Shown here: in pieces, positions 23,330-34,110 of the stretch | How positions within the stretch are numbered: position 1 is the stretch's first letter | Layout of the letters: every line of letters begins with the position of its first letter | Assembly (NCBI GenBank): GCA_022315425.1 | Contig: JAIUPT010000032.1 | Coordinates: 422,501-486,500 of the forward strand | Direction of reading: 5' to 3' | DNA from: Pseudevernia furfuracea | Lineage: Eukaryota > Ascomycota > Lecanoromycetes > Lecanorales > Parmeliaceae | DNA length: 64,000 nucleotides | Translations under genes and position numbers: made by a program | The notes under the pieces: generated by a model | What the model was told of the DNA's origin: nothing | Databases searched by the model: none | The model's input: the letters and a program-made list of their open reading frames with translations, nothing else

Positions 23330-23974
23330 GAAAGCAATATGCGAGCTGATATAAATGTCAAAAGACGAGAAGCAGGATACACCTTCGACTTCTGTGACTC
23401 TGCTCTACCCTGCCCATCGTCCGCGGCGTCCTCCGTTAGCAACAAATTCAAGAAGAGATTGCAAAGCACAGTCCGCAGAGCATGGCAATCGATGAGCGCC
23501 GAACGAACACGAGTATACCAAACACAAGAGTCGCGGATTCATTTGGTACACATGACTTCCCAGGGGTGAGTGAAGTACTTGCTACCGTAATTGACCGCAA
23601 CACCCAACATTGAAAGATGACTGCTAAATGTTTTGCAGCGCATACCTCGGAAGGCAACAAAGTTATAGCCATCAAAGGCTTTTACGCAGTAGCAACGGCC
23701 AAACCTTCCGTAACCACCTCAACGACTCAAGTGACCCAAACTGCGCGGTTTTCATCGTCCCCTACAATCACGCCTTATATCAATATCTACGATCTCGCCT
23801 TCTCTGCAACTGAACCTATCTCGGCCGGAACGGAACTGACGTTCAGCTACGTGGACGATGATAAGACCGACATCATCAGAAGAAAAAGCTGATGAGATGC
23901 AGAGGGAGAACGGTTATCATCCTGTAAAATGTCTGTGTGGGAGTACTCGCTGCCGGGTATATTTCTTCACTTGA
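23330..23974 (+). pseudogene. SET-domain protein methyltransferase pseudogene
   Basis: Coherent SET-domain pieces lie in order but in changing frames. An upstream exon-like piece (RGVLRQQIQEEIAKHSPQ, then ADSFGTHDFPGV) ends at a GTGAGT donor at 23564, with a TTTTGCAG acceptor at 23638. After it come IAIKGFYAVATAKP in one frame, NDSSDPNCAVFIVPYNHALY in a second, DLAFSATEPISAGTELTFSY back in the first, and a post-SET cysteine cluster (CLCGSTRCR) in the third. Active SET domains have NHSCDPN; here the His and Cys are replaced (NDSSDPN). Both the frame changes and the altered motif argue for a dead gene related to fungal lysine methyltransferases. It lies immediately downstream of the histidine kinase, same strand. 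Alternatively one or more breaks are assembly indels. Confidence 0.65.
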
Positions 23975-25420
23975 GGACTTCAAAGGAGGCGAAGTTATGA
24001 TTGTCAGGTACTAGCCAACAGTACCAACAGGCCAATGCTGTCTCCCAAAGACTCTAGCTCTTGACACAGAGCTGGCGCATTACGCTGAATTGCATTGAAG
24101 AATGCCGCTGCTGGGCACTGGCGATGAGCCCTTGGGATCCTCTACTCGGAGTACGACATACTGCAAGCCTCGCATGTGCCGGGTGGTCTACGCTCCTAGC
24201 CATTCAGTGTAGCACGGACAAAGCGAACCTCGCGGGGCCGATTGATTGTATGTTGCAGAAGGCGAAATAGACGTCGCTAGGTGTACGTACGGTTGTTTCT
24301 TTCAATCGATGGAAGTAAGGGAACCTGGAATTTGTTTTGCTGTGTTCGATGGATTCAGACGTGGGTAAGTAAATGTAACAAAAATCATGCGTAGAGGGAC
24401 AAAGCGGCTAAGCGAGCATCAGGGCGATACTGTTGCAACGTAATTTTTAAACGTCTCATACTTTAGGCGCAAGGCCAGAAAAAGTTGAAACATATTACAA
24501 AGTATTCCTAGAATAATTGTCAACTTACTTGAGAGATCAGCATCTTTTAATCAAAAGAGTCGACGTTTTCTGGTAGCTGACCACAAAAGTATGCATGAAT
24601 GAAAAGGAGGGAGCTCTTACATGCCACTTTTATACATCGCATTTTTTAAATTGTCACACCTTTCAGACAAGGGTGCCTGGATTTTTACTTAGGACCGGTT
24701 TCAAAACAAACTCTACTTGGGATGTTCTTTGCCCTCTATGCATGGGGAAATGTGTGGGTGTACTCTACTCTACCCTACTCTACCCGGACGGCAGGAAAAA
24801 CCCCCCCCCCCCCCCCCCTTCTTGCTGGGATTTCAGGAACTCGGGAGGGGCGTATTGGGGTGCTGTACGGTTTGCGGGGGTTGAGAAGAATGCGGGTCAA
24901 GAGAGAGAGAAAGAGAGAGAGCGAGGGCAAAAAAGTACGGCGTCTTTTTTTTCCCCCCCTCGGTCAGTTTGGTGGGGAAAACGGATAACAAAACTAGAGA
25001 CACAAAGGCAGTCCTTCCACGTTGGATACGGCATGGTTCAGCGCTTTTACGTCTGCTTCGCGTCATGGCGGATCGTGTCGACGCGTATCGTCGATGCGGA
25101 GGTGTGGGTGGGTGGGTGGGTATGGACTTGAATTCCTTCGAGCCGGACCTTTCTCTCGCCTTTTTCCCCCCCCCAATGATCCTTGTCTCGGTCCAGTAAG
25201 GGAGATTGATCCTCGGATAGACCAGCTTCACGCGAGCTTAAGTAAGGTAGTCATGGTTCTACAGGCTATTGAAACCTCTCTTCCTCGTCCCACCACCAAT
25301 GAGCAAGAGCTTTTGGATACGGAGGGGCGGGACAACGTCCACGGGCCACCACAACGCCAACTGTCTGTCTGGTTCGCCAGCCCCCCCCCCCCCCACATCG
25401 TCAGACAGGCCCCTTCCTAC
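23975..25420. repeat. Region with poly-C and purine/pyrimidine tracts, no supported gene
   Basis: Long C runs occur at 24801-24818 (18 C), 25168-25177 and 25381-25394 (14 C), plus shorter ones near 24955. A GA-rich tract (gagagagaaagagagagagc-like) lies at 24900-24925. The region lies between the SET pseudogene and the 3' end of the STAND-N gene. The tracts are mutable and prone to sequencing error. No gene with recognisable motifs is visible. Confidence 0.6.
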
Positions 25421-27118
25421 TCAGGCAAAGTCTCTTGACCCTGGTGTTGGTGGGCTTTGGGCCTCCGGCTGCACTTCTCGGCCACGAACCAGGAGACGGA
25501 GCTCTTCCGTCATCTGGTTCTGCAGCGCTAGCTGCTCACGTTGCATGTCATACAACTTGGCTGAAGCGAGGGTGGCTTGGGCGTCTCGGACCTCCTCCAC
25601 CGCGCCGACCAACTCGCTCCTCAACCGCTTCCTCTCCGCCTCGTTGGGACCGGCTTTGAGGATGGTTCTGATATCGTGTTGTAATCCTGGTGGGTAATTG
25701 TCAACAGTCCGATACCAATGTGGGTTCTTCGAAAAGTTTTTTAGGGCTCACGTTTCTTGCTGCCCTCATTCTCCTGCATCACAGTCCCGGCCCAATTCAT
25801 GTAGTTCGCTATGGCCGCGTTCATCTTTGCGAGCTGGGGCAAGAGCCTGTCGTCGTGGACCTCATGTTCGATGACCCAATGCTTCGACAGTGCTGTGTAG
25901 GAGCGTTCGGCGTATTGCAGGTCATTGTAAACCTCGTTGTTCAAGTCCCTCGCTCTCTGTGCCATCACGAGGACATGCTCAAGGTTTATCATTCCGAAAG
26001 CCTAGACAGAAGCTCGGCATTAGCCGCGGTAAACCCAGTGTAGGTGATGGATGCAGCCGTACCAAGCTGGAAACCCCACCAAACGCGGACAGTCCATTCG
26101 AAAGAAATTTCGCTCCGCCTTGAGTAGGCATATACTGCCTCTTTAGTGTACACATGGACTCGTCAAATTGTGCAGAAGAAGACTGAACGACTCGTGATCG
26201 TGATTCAAAGAGTCCCTGGTCATCAGTAGGCGGTCGTCCTGCTTGCAGAGTTGACACTACACGTCGTAGCGGCACCGTCGACTCGGGTTCTGGCTCCCAG
26301 ACTGCTCCTACAGATCCTTCTTCGAGGTCTCCAAGCGTCAGACTGAGCACAGAGCCCGAGGACTTGAGCAGATTGCCTATTTCCTCTGCTTCATATGCAG
26401 AAGAAAGGGAGAATGCGGTCGTCTCGACAGACTCTGATGGACTTGAGGATGAAGTGTGTCGCGAGCTTGAGCCGTGATTGACAACCCATTCTGCGAAGAT
26501 ATTAAGATTCTTGAGCCGACGGCCTGCTTTCTCAAAATTCCTTTCCATGTTCTCCAGTCGCCTGTCTTGCTTCTGGACCAAAGCCTTGTTCTCGAGGACT
26601 TGACCCATGATACCTGCACTTAGTCTCCTGCTTACCATAAGTAATGCTTAGCTGTGAAGGTGGATACAGTCAACTCACGCCGAAAAGATGTCGACTATCA
26701 AGAGCAAGGTCGTCTTCTCTTGCTCGATCCTTTGCAAGCAGTTTCGCATTTGGTCCTCATTGAACGAAGCTTTCACCGAGCTCCACGCTTTCTTGACAGC
26801 CTGTTGGTTAGCGAAAGCGAGGCCAGACGCATCGACTTTGGCCTTGACATTCCCAAAAGCAGCTGTGCAGCTCGTCAGGCTTTCCTGGATCGCTTCCAGC
26901 TGGTTGTCCTCGGCTATGGATACGAAATTCTGATTGAGCAAACTTCCTTGGATCTGGGACAGCGCGATGTTCAGCGTGTATAGAGCAGATACGAGGTCTC
27001 TTGCAACAGCTGGAGCATCGTGTATGGAGCGGAAGAACTGATAGAATAGCTTCGAAGTCGTACCGGCGAGAGCTACTAGAGCTGCCACACCGGCGGCGGC
27101 AGAGAGCGGATCGAGCAT
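25421..27118 (-). CDS. Stand-alone fungal STAND N-terminal domain protein
   Basis: Four exons give 506 residues: 26679-27118, 26063-26627, 25752-26001 and 25421-25686. Introns are 51, 61 and 65 nt, all GT-AG. The start MLDPLSAAAGVAALVALAG at 27116-27118 is typical of the helical N-terminal domain of fungal STAND/NLR-type proteins, and the first 145 residues form an amphipathic helical bundle. A Ser/Thr-rich linker follows (about 185-335). The C-terminal part is a helical or coiled-coil module (MINLEHVLVMAQRARDLNNE, then RLQHDIRTILKAG and QLALQNQMTEELRLL). There is no P-loop, so it is not a full NLR; proteins of this layout are common and uncharacterised in Pezizomycotina. Its end lies beside poly-C tracts, so the last exon should be checked against RNA. 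Confidence 0.7.
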
Positions 27119-27527
27119 TGTGAGCGGTCGGCGGCGATTTCTAAAAGAGGTCGATAAGACTAATGCTCGTCTGTCTAGGCGACACAAAGAGATCAGAGAA
27201 TGGAGGTGAGAGCCTTGTTATGTAAGTATTCAGGTCGCAGCCTTGCCACCTTGAGTCATGGCATTGTTAGCTGCAAATTTGCATCAGGCTGAGGGAACTG
27301 CGAATGCGCCTTGAATGAGGCTTTGCATGGAGGGAGAGGCTTTGAGCTGAACCTGCAGGCGGTTCTTGGTCAATCTGACCAAAATTACTGTAAAGCCAGT
27401 CGTTTGGAAGGCTTAGATTCGGCCAGCCGCGTGATTCGACGATAGACTGAAGATGGATTGGATATGGTCTCACTGCAGCTGAGACGGAAACTGCAGCCTA
27501 ATCAGCAAAGAATGTATCGGCAATGCG

Positions 27528-28888
27528 TCAATTCGCCATCATGCCAGGCAGACTCCCCGGCATATTCTCATATGTCCTATTCCTCCACCTCAGTCCCTCT
27601 TCAAACCCACTAGCGTAAACCGTCCCCCCCGTGGTTTCCTCCCTTTCTCTCCTCTCCCTGTCCCTCCTTCTCTCCTCTTCTACCTCCTTTCTCGCCTCCT
27701 CTCTCACGTCCCTCAGAACCTCCCTCGGCACAACTTCGTCATCGTCCGCAGATCCAGGAACTCGCGTGTTCTTCTTTCTCGGCCACAGACTTGGCAAGAC
27801 GACTTGCTGCACCCTTGGCTCAACGCAGCGTTCATCTATCCAGGCGTGCAGTCTGCTTTCGACTAGTTGGGCGATTTTGGGGATATCCTGCAGGCGGGAG
27901 CGAGATCCAACCAGGGAACGCACACTAAGATCAAGGCGGTAGTCTGGGAGGAACGAGAAGGCGAGGGTGGTTGGTGTGGTTGAAGGTGGTTGGTGCGGTG
28001 CGCCGGACGGAGTGCTGGCGGGCGTAGGATGAGAAGGCAGGAAGGATATAGACAAGGTGCCCGAGAAACGTACGACCGAGACGGCCAAAGCGACCGGTAA
28101 GACAGCGGTGAGCGGCTTGGGGTAATTGAGTATAATCTTCGTCTCCACCCCCAACGTGAGGAAATCACTCAGATCCACATCCATACGAGCCTGTAGCCTG
28201 GGCCCCTCAGGTCCATTCGTATCACCTTCATCCACAGGATGCACTCGGCAATTGCTCAGAATTGGAAACTCTTCCCCCAGACTAATCTCCGTGACTTTGA
28301 TATCCGACAAAAACCCCGGTTTCTGCTGCCCATTCAGGATCCCCGTCAGCGACTCCAAAATCGCATCATCATCATGGGCATCATTCCTGAACTGCGCAAT
28401 CGTCTGCGCAATCAGGACATTAAACCAATCCAGACTCTCCGGTTGGTGTGAGTTGACATTGTAATAAGTCTTGGAGAGAATCGTAGCAGTCGTCAGTCTT
28501 GGCGGGGGCCGCAGGACGTGGGAGGCGGAGCGTTGGCTGTTGAGCTTGTGGGGGGTGGATGAGGAGGAAGTGTGAGACACGGAGCGGCTGCGATCTCGGC
28601 GGGCGAGGGCGCGTGCTGAGGCAGTGGTGTCGGGGGAGGGAGGGTCGCCGAAGATGAAGAATTTGATGAAGCAACCGATTAAGATCACGACGGAGAGTTG
28701 GCCGAGTAGGAAACCTTGGGTGAATGAAAGGCTAGGTACATCTCAATAAATTGTAGCCGATATTTTTAGTGTTCTAAGAACTCACGAGGACTGCTGTGGT
28801 GGGGCCTGCGGAGGAGAAGCATCTGGAGTGGTGTCAGTCACTGCACTCAGAGATGGATAGGGTTGCACGTACGTTGAAGGCTGCTCAT
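27528..28888 (-). CDS. MMM1: Maintenance of mitochondrial morphology protein 1 (ERMES subunit with SMP lipid-transfer domain)
   Basis: The main exon is 27528-28731, preceded by an exon ending at 28786 (donor GTGAGT, acceptor TACCTAG, 54-nt intron). Together they encode LSFTQGFLLGQLSVVILIGC, a single N-terminal membrane anchor conserved in Mmm1. The SMP domain follows (ESLDWFNVLIAQTIAQF through LQARMDVDLSDF and YRLDLSVRSLVGSRSRLQD). The C terminus is charged and coiled-coil-like, ending in GSLPGMMAN. Mmm1 sits in the ER and, with Mdm10, Mdm12 and Mdm34, tethers ER to mitochondria and moves phospholipids. The initiator is uncertain: the ATG at 28886-28888 opens MSSLQ, but reaching the TDTTPDASPPQ frame needs removal of only 32 nt, shorter than usual introns. 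It lies just downstream of VRG4 on the same strand. Confidence 0.9.
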
Positions 28889-29429
28889 GCTATCGAAGAG
28901 CGAGGGGATATATTATATCTGCACCCATCATAGACATTTTGTGATAGAGAGTACAAAATGGGGGTGTCAAAGTGAACAAGGAAACTCTAGCTCTTCAGCG
29001 CCAAGACTTGATATAGAGTAGAGTATCTCCAACTCCATCCCTTTCTCTATCGATATTCCTCTACGCATCAAGTGATTAGTTGGTCCGTCTTGACGCCTTC
29101 AGGCTTACTTTCTATGTTATTGCCCTTCGTCTAGTGGAGAAAGATAAAATATCAAACTGTTCAATTCTATTTCTCTAATTTGAAAGACGCCTTCAAACAT
29201 CCCTATAGATACACTGAATAGGAACATTCAAAGGGATACCAGAGACTTCTTGTCACAATGCAAATAACCAGGCATCGACCGTTGGATATGAAGAATAGCT
29301 ATCCAGCAGCTCTGGTCATCAGGTATCAATCTTACACCTAACGCCCTGCTCCTTAAATATTCTCTTAAAGCCACCTCTTGCTCTTCGTACACTCTGGTAT
29401 TAGTCGTCCACAGTACTTGACAGGTCAGA
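28889..29429. other. Spacer between MMM1 start and VRG4 stop
   Basis: Presumed MMM1 promoter and VRG4 3' UTR. A/T-rich with TATATT-like stretches at 28910-28918. No gene seen. Confidence 0.5.
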
Positions 29430-30758
29430 TTAAGATTTGAAGGAGTCCCTAGCGCTCTGCATGCTCGCACTCATTGGCGCTGGGTTCGTAGTCGGTAGTC
29501 CCCCTCCCATCTTGGCCTTCGCCGATTGCTTGACCTTCGCAAGCGCATACACGATTCCGCTAATGAAGCCAACAGCGATAGCAGAGACGGATGGAATCGT
29601 GACGGGGGCATCAAAGAAGATGAGACCGCTGACCGCAATGGGCAATTTGTTGAGTGCACCGACCATGGAGTATGTAGTCGACGAGGTGACACGAACACAC
29701 CAGGCTGAGGTGTATGATATAAAGACCGAAGACAGACCAGAGAATACCATGGCTGCAATGATGTTGTTGCGCTGCTCGATCGGGAAATTCTTCGTCACGT
29801 TTTCGGAAGACCAATTTTCGACGAAGACGGAGGCGACGAGAAGGATGGGGATGGAGAGGACGTTGTTGTAGAACATAGCTGCGAACCAAATAAGCAACTT
29901 GTGTACCACAGACGTGAGATGTCACTTACTGTCAAAATCTTTGAAGTTTGTCAACTTGATCCGCTTCCGCATACCGAGCACATAAGCTGCGCTGCAAATA
30001 CAATTCAACATCATCCACATGTATCCAGCATTGAGTGTTGAGATCCTCGCCGAAGCTTCATCGCTTGCGTGCCCGAAGCTTTGCAGTGCGTGTTGGATAT
30101 CCGCCCAAGCGGCAATGACTGAACTAAGAACCATCAAGCCGAAAGAGAAGAGAGACATTCCGGTGACGGAGCCGCCGAACCATAGCACCTCGCCGTAGGC
30201 AATGAGAATGATGGTCAAGTTCTTGAATATGGTGTAGACGGGGATTGAGAGGAACTGAAGGGCCTTGGTGCTGGTGTATATCATCACGATGAGTGATAGT
30301 GATACGGGAAACCCTAGAAAGCTGTCAATTGCCGATACACCAGATCTGGCTTCTGGGAGAACCTACATTTCCTGGCCTCATCCGAATTGAAGTCTCGATA
30401 CGTGATAACCCCAAAAGTCTTGCAAGTTTGAATAGCAATTACGCAAACCACAGACTAAGTCCACATCAGCACATCTTGTTCCCACGCCCTTCCATCTGCC
30501 GCTCACCTGAACGCAAAGCAGAAAGAAATTCAAATTGAACGACCCGGAGAGCACGTATTTGTTGGTCACAGTCATCAAGATGGAGGAAGCACAATAGCTG
30601 AGGACCGGAAAGATAGGGTTGTTTGCGACTGCTGCAATCGGCGCTGCTCCTCCTGTGGGAGTCTTAGGACCAGGAGACCTTGGGGGTGAATGGTAGCCGC
30701 GCTCCGTCTTCTCGTCCATATCGATGACCGTGTCATCCCTCTTCTTAAAGTCGGCCAT
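29430..30758 (-). CDS. VRG4: Golgi GDP-mannose transporter
   Basis: Four exons (30507-30758, 30367-30454, 29930-30313, 29430-29878) give 390 residues with about ten membrane helices. It has the GALNK nucleotide-sugar-binding motif (VGALNKLPIAVSGLIFF) that defines the Vrg4/Gmt GDP-mannose transporters, and the conserved KNLTIILIAYGEVLWFGGSV and MFYNNVLSIPILL segments. The protein exchanges cytosolic GDP-mannose for GMP across the Golgi membrane, feeding mannosylation of glycoproteins and cell-wall mannan. The cytosolic N terminus is Pro-rich (GYHSPPRSPGPKTPTGG). All three introns are 51-53 nt with good GT/AG sites. Length and topology are normal for the family. Confidence 0.94.
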
Positions 30759-31469
30759 GGCTGTTTGCCGGCTGTGGTCGGAATTGAGGAGAAGTGGTTG
30801 CTGGGGTTGACGAATGGAGGGTACGTAAGCTTCTGTAGAGTGGAGTATTGGCGCAGAGGGCTCAGTATATTAGGAGGATACTGTGTCAGCAAAAGCTGTT
30901 TTTTTAATGAAAGACAAGCTCCCAGCGAATGTCTTATTAGGAAGCTGACCTGTGTTGGGGGGATGTTGTGGAACTTTCAAAATTTGTTTGCTGGTGGCTT
31001 TTACTCGTAGAGTACATTAGAGTACGAAACGCTAAAACGGACTAGAGCAAGGGGTCCACATCCCGCCCTATGGGCCTTGGCATCTGAAAGACTCGCTCAA
31101 ACTTGCCGCTGTTAGCGAGTGAGTTCGGTGACCGGGGCAATAAGTAAGAAAGCACTCTGTGATTCAAACTCTAGACTCCCCTCCCTTTTCCAATTATCTT
31201 ACTACTACACAATCCAGCTCATAATGGCTTCGAGTTGGGGTCCACAATGTGCGACTAATCCCGAAGTCTCGTAGCAGCATTCTATGTGCCCCTCTCCCAC
31301 CAAGCCTGCCGCAACAGCATCATCGTCGCTCTTGTCTTCTTCCCAGCTCTTCTTCCCAGCCTGCTTCGGTGTCAGCAAAAAGCCATGGAATTTTGGCAAC
31401 AGTCCCGAAGCAAGTGATATTGGTCTATTACTTGTTTCATCGCATGCTACAGGGTGGCCATGGAAGACT
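30759..31469. other. Spacer upstream of VRG4
   Basis: The VRG4 promoter and 5' region, followed by DNA downstream of the methyltransferase pseudogene. No supported gene. Confidence 0.5.
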
Positions 31470-32534
31470 TCAAGTGGACTTCCTGCCCAGGACGCATAGC
31501 CAAGGGGTATCCAGGGAGACATCCTGCGCGAACTCTGCGCTTAGCTGACCCGTCCATCTCCGGACTTCCTCTTCTTTCTCGACTCCAACCACCGTCGAGT
31601 CCCCTGCCAGTTCTTCCAGACCTGTTAGGTTGCTTTGACCCCAGATGAGCCTATATCTGTCCTCCAGAGGTATCTTATGGTAGGTTTCCAGCTGGAGACC
31701 ATGCTTTTCTAATGAAGACGGTAATTCCTCGAATCCCAGCTGGAAGGACAGATATTAGCCCAGGTAGGACAGGAGTGAACGTTAGTGATGTCCACTCAAT
31801 CGTACGATGTATTTGGCTTTGGTTTGTGCATCATTTTCGCCAACCGCTCTGCAGCTGTGCTTGAGGTCGCAGGATTGGAAGTCTTTGCTTGACTCGCGTA
31901 CATCTGCGGTTCGAACCACTGGAGGTAATCCACCAGGCTCTTTGCGTAGTCGAGTCAGCACAGAAGGGCCAAAGCTGAGGTCTCTCGGAGGCTAAGAGAC
32001 CGTACTATTTTGCACCTACTAAATAATGCTACGAGGTTTTCGAGAAGAGGATGCGCGTCTTCGTTGTTCACAAGCGTGCAGAAGAAGCGTACGTGCACAA
32101 CATCGTATTTGCCCAGGTATGTTTGCGGGAATGGCTTGAATGCGTCGTGTGTGGTCAGATGTATATTCTTCGCACACCAGTCTTGAGAGGGATACTGGTT
32201 TGGAGATATGTCGAAGCCATGGATCCGTGCTGAAGATGACAATTCGCTGGCGAGTTCAAGCGGCCACAACCTTCACGTCAGAGATTCACCAAGGCGAGCG
32301 AAGTAGTAACACTCGATAGAATCACGCAGTACCAGTGCCAATGTCGGCAATGCGGACATTGTTCCGGTCGTATTGGATTTTGGGATGGAGCAGATAGCCA
32401 CAAAGCTGTGTTATCATCTAGTGGTTGTAATTGAGGCCGGTGAGCTGAAGTCAGCGATGGGTCCTCGGCACGAAGATACTTGGTGTTACTCTTTTGGGAA
32501 CATAGGGAGTATTTGCACTGTCCTGAGAAGCCAT
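31470..32534 (-). pseudogene. LaeA/UMTA-type SAM-dependent methyltransferase pseudogene
   Basis: The order of motifs is right for the fungal UMTA/LaeA-like class I methyltransferases. It has MASQDSANTPYVP (start at 32534), VRIADIGTGTA (SAM motif I, about 32320), an intron, LWPLELASELSSSARIHGFD, VVHVRFFC, a second intron, PGG then YLQWFEPQM, and finally LEKHGLQLETYHKIPLEDRY to SLDTPWLCVLGRKS with stop at 31470. There are several disablements. A TAG lies at 32418-32420 just before MITQLCGYLLHP. A one-base shift separates PGG from YLQW (near 31930). A TGA sits directly before a GTGGAC donor near 31802. The N-terminal frame also breaks before RLNYNH. LaeA-like enzymes are linked to secondary metabolism, but no biosynthetic gene is visible nearby. 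Confidence 0.7.
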
Positions 32535-33480
32535 GATTGTTAGCTGCGAACCGCTTCCTAAGAGATGGAGGAAGTATGGTATTTGAGAATGAAGATACTC
32601 CGGACCGAGAATGCTAGGTTCATTTCAATTATCTCGGAAGTCAGATCTTGCTGGCTCATGACTGCTATCTATAGATTTACGTCGTCCAAACTGTCTACTA
32701 GTAGAGTAGGAAACGGCCACACGTTGCAATTCCAAGGAGCGTTGCCGTACAGCACAACATTAGCGCGATTTAGCCGGAGAAGGCTACATCACTTGGGCAT
32801 CTGTGTATTCCGTACGCAGGGTTGGAGGATTTGTCCAATTATCGATGATTATGTCCGAAAAGTTCGATTTCTAGAAATCACTAGTATCCTCATGACTTCC
32901 CAAATCCGCGTTTTTGGAGCTATGGATTAGTGCAGCAACTATCGAGAGCATGTCGTTTCCGGACTACAAAGTAGAGTAAGTCCCAGTAGCTACATGGCAC
33001 ACACACTTGGTAGCGTGGAAGTAACGTCTCATTCGTAGCTGGCTGTCTCAAATCCCGCTCTCGAGGAGTGAGCACATGACCGATTCCACTGAAGGACAGC
33101 CTTCGAACTTTGCTCAACCAGGTTCAACATCTCGCACCGGGTGATTTGGCATTGGGAGTCAGCGAAGTGTTGGATGACTTCCCAGGACAAGGACATGGGA
33201 ATGCTCAACGAGTAATTCCATCGAGCATTTACCAGCATGCAATTGCTTTTGATCAAGTATCATGTCGCTTAGCATTTTGTAGGCTCTGTCACTGCGTCAC
33301 GGCGTGTGAATCCCCCCAGGATCTGCTAGTAGAGTATCTTCCATAGGTTTCGCTTTCTTGGGGCAAGTTTACCACGAACTCCTCCTGTGAGTGCACATAA
33401 CTTGCGGAGGCTCACAGTGCGGGAATCTGCCAGTGCACTTCCCGTCTTGTACGGTCGCACCCAGCACATATGCGTCCTCT
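32535..33480. other. Spacer between methyltransferase pseudogene and the Plp1-type gene
   Basis: A few short frames (for example minus 32920-33117) have no recognisable motifs. Nothing further supported. Confidence 0.45.
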
Positions 33481-34110
33481 TCAATCCCATTCGTCGTCGT
33501 CGTCGTCGTCGTCGTCGCCATCTCCATCCCCACTTCCACCAACCGTCCGCGTCTCATGCCCCTTATCCACCCCCGCACCTGACCCGGCGCCCCCCGGCCC
33601 CTTGCCCTCGTCCAAAACCCCGGCCCCCACGAGCCTCTTCTCCAGATCCGCCGTCGTGAACGTGTCCTCGCCGGAGCCCAGCCCCTCGAACCCGACGACG
33701 CGGTCCGCGCTCACCCCGCCCACGAACGCAATCACGCACGGCAGCACCCGGACCTTGAGCCTCGCGACCAAAAAGGGCGCGCGCGCGACGTCGACGGCGA
33801 CGAACCGCGTCCCGAGGTGCGCGGCCGCCAGCGCCGCCAGGTGGCCGTCCATGATGCGGCAGCGGGGGAAGTCCGGCCGGGAGAAGTGCACCACGCAGCG
33901 CGGGGCCGCGGCCGTCAGGTCCAGGACGTCCTTCTCGTCGCGGATCTGGGCGTGGCTGCCGTAGCCGGCGGCGCGCTGCTGCTTGGCGGCTTTGAGGTCG
34001 GCGGCGAGTTGTTGGCGGCGGGCTTCGCGGAGGTGGAGGAGGGCGGGGTCGTTTTCGGCGGCGCGTTCGAGCGAGTCGAGGAGGGCGTCTTCGTCGTCGG
34101 AGGCGGTCAT
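33481..34110 (-). CDS. PLP1: Phosducin-like / thioredoxin-fold protein, Plp1 (TXNDC9) type
   Basis: A single exon of 209 residues. It starts MTASDDEDALLDSLERAAEN, with an acidic start and helical region. A thioredoxin-like fold (CVVHFSRPDFPRCRIMDGHL, RFVAVDVARAPFLVARLKVR, VLPCVIAFVGG) carries the cis-Pro (VLPC) but no CxxC redox centre. This is the Plp1/TXNDC9 branch of phosducin-like proteins, which act with the CCT chaperonin in tubulin and actin folding. The gene ends in a Gly/Asp-rich tail with an aspartate run encoded by (gtc)n on the plus strand. Its base composition is extreme for the window: about 33540-34100 is strongly GC-rich with C/G at most third positions, whereas neighbours are near 50 percent. 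A gagggggaagg-type tract lies just upstream of the ATG at 34108-34110. Confidence 0.8.
   Translation of the reverse strand: MTASDDEDALLDSLERAAENDPALLHLREARRQQLAADLKAAKQQRAAGYGSHAQIRDEKDVLDLTAAAPRCVVHFSRPDFPRCRIMDGHLAALAAAHLGTRFVAVDVARAPFLVARLKVRVLPCVIAFVGGVSADRVVGFEGLGSGEDTFTTADLEKRLVGAGVLDEGKGPGGAGSGAGVDKGHETRTVGGSGDGDGDDDDDDDDEWD
33490..33519. repeat. (CGT)n trinucleotide repeat encoding an Asp tract
   Basis: About nine tandem cgt/gtc units on the plus strand, read on the minus strand as the Asp run of the Plp1-type protein tail. Its length is likely polymorphic. Confidence 0.85.
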
